Source: an uncultured Porphyromonadaceae bacterium
GTDB lineage: Bacteria > Bacteroidota > Bacteroidia > Bacteroidales > Barnesiellaceae_A
NCBI GenBank assembly: GCA_900542255.1
Contig: UQMR01000001.1
Location: 36,759 to 100,758, forward strand
Reading direction: 5' to 3'
Length of the DNA stretch: 64,000 bases
Shown: in pieces, positions 63,299-64,000 of the stretch
Numbering within the stretch: position 1 is the first letter of the stretch
How the letters are laid out: the number at the start of each line of letters is the position of its first letter
Program-made: the position numbers and the translations under genes
The notes under the pieces: generated by a model
Told to the model about the DNA's origin: nothing
Databases searched by the model: none
What the model saw: the letters and a program-made list of their open reading frames with translations, nothing else

Positions 63299-64000
63299 CT
63301 ATGCGATATAGCTTTCGAGAAGAAGTGCGCTGTCGTGCGGTGTGAGGGTTACCTCTGTCGTGGCTGCCGGGATGAGGCAGGTCTCGCCGCGGTGCAGTTC
63401 TATGGTGTTGCCGTTGCTGTCGGTAAGAGTGGCTGCACCCTCCATGCAGATATATACCGAGAAGGAGTCGTGAGTGGCTACGGGACGTGTTACGGAGTTT
63501 TCTATACGGAGTACCGAGGTGGTGAAGTAGGGGCACGATACCAGTTCTACGGCCTGATTGAGAGCCGGCGTGTATGTGGTTTTCAGGTCATCATACAGCT
63601 TATAGTCTATGGCATCCTTGGCCAGGTCGGTGTGCAGCTGACGGGGCTTGCCGTCGGCGCCCACGCGGTTGTAGTCGTAGATGCGGTAGGTAATATCGGA
63701 GGTTTGTTGTATCTCGGCTATGAAGATACCTTTCCCTATGGCGTGTATGCGTCCGGCAGGCAGGAAAAATACGTCGCCTTTCTTTACCGGGTGGAACGCA
63801 AGTACGTCGGTAATGGTATCGTCGGCCACGCGGCGCACATATTCGTCGGGCGTGATTTGTTGGGAGAAGCCCGAGTAAAGCCCGGCACCCGGCTCGGCAT
63901 CTATGATATACCACATTTCGGTTTTTCCGCGGGAGTTGTGCCGCTCTTGCGCCAATAGGTCATTGGGGTGTACTTGTATAGAGAGGTTGTCGCGGGCATC
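63299..64000 (-). CDS. manA: Mannose-6-phosphate isomerase, class I (5' end outside window)
   Basis: The visible 234 residues run off the right end of the window; the frame is open to base 64000. ManA interconverts mannose-6-phosphate and fructose-6-phosphate. The zinc-binding motif QVHPND is at visible residues 9-14, then KTEMWYIIDAEPGAGLYSGF, PVKKGDVFFLPAGRIHAIGKGIFIAEIQQTSDITYRIYDY and the C-terminal cupin SVYICMEGAATLTD. The length fits the short class I type, so about 85 residues are missing upstream. It may feed GDP-mannose synthesis for the surface glycans. Confidence 0.94.
   Translation of the reverse strand, partial: DARDNLSIQVHPNDLLAQERHNSRGKTEMWYIIDAEPGAGLYSGFSQQITPDEYVRRVADDTITDVLAFHPVKKGDVFFLPAGRIHAIGKGIFIAEIQQTSDITYRIYDYNRVGADGKPRQLHTDLAKDAIDYKLYDDLKTTYTPALNQAVELVSCPYFTTSVLRIENSVTRPVATHDSFSVYICMEGAATLTDSNGNTIELHRGETCLIPAATTEVTLTPHDSALLLESYIA

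Noticed and set aside
1-64000. CRISPR arrays, tRNA and rRNA genes, insertion sequences, integrases other than xerD
   Set aside because: No direct repeat array, cloverleaf, rRNA segment, transposase or terminal inverted repeat was recognised by reading; a dedicated search (tRNAscan, Infernal, ISfinder) would be the decisive check.

Overview
The window is a contiguous piece of a chromosome from a member of the order Bacteroidales (phylum Bacteroidota). The signs are: at least a dozen promoters of the Bacteroidota type (TAnnTTTG at -7, often TTTG 19-20 bp upstream); a three-gene operon of proteins with type IX secretion C-terminal sorting tails; a PorT-like protein; paired DUF4252 proteins around an ECF sigma factor; TPR/HTH membrane regulators; SusD-free but GH2-bearing lipoproteins; and a tryptophanase very like the one known from gut Bacteroides. 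Family level (for example Barnesiellaceae or a neighbour) is only a guess. No rRNA, tRNA, CRISPR array, insertion sequence or prophage was recognised; the window reads as core genome with some accessory surface genes.

Layout. 1-6.9 kb: 3' part of infB, a Kef-type antiporter, a DUF1232 protein, purT, a DnaQ-like exonuclease and a YqgE/AlgH protein. 7.2-11.5 kb: a TlpA-like thioredoxin lipoprotein, a PorT-like outer membrane protein and two glycosyltransferases. 11.7-18 kb: three secreted T9SS cargo proteins on the minus strand, divergent from a TPR/HTH regulator (18.3-20.1 kb), with a perfect 17-bp inverted repeat between them. 20.3-27.5 kb: a TPR/OmpA-like lipoprotein and xerD (minus), then the aroQ-pyk-O-methyltransferase-rbfA-LolC/E-like run (plus). 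27.5-33.6 kb: GH2 beta-galactosidase, rsgA, a small Cys-rich lipoprotein and an acyl-CoA synthetase. 33.7-42.9 kb: mtaB/lysophospholipid acyltransferase/GT2, thrC, a LysM glucosaminidase, cdd-dnaX and ansA. 43-50.5 kb: rpsO, typA, an SDR with an unusual C-terminal domain, tnaA with a possible leader peptide, a GNAT acetyltransferase and a CNNM/CorC-like protein. 50.7-63.2 kb: ruvB-flippase, the DUF4252/ECF sigma/anti-sigma-like/DUF4252 cassette, a 1145-residue triple-AAA ATPase, dnaE. The window ends inside manA (minus).

Functional links. The T9SS cargo operon, the PorT-like protein and the two glycosyltransferases sit within 10 kb and may all serve the cell surface. The xerD/aroQ intergenic region, the rpsO/typA region and the T9SS/regulator region are divergent promoter regions. 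Most gene ends carry strong GC-rich hairpins with U-runs, several of them shared by convergent genes.

The least explained items are: the triple-AAA protein whose third module has lost the Walker B glutamate; the 40-bp promoter element present in two almost identical inverted copies around the DUF1232 gene; the inverted repeat in the T9SS operon control region; and the candidate leader peptide before tnaA.
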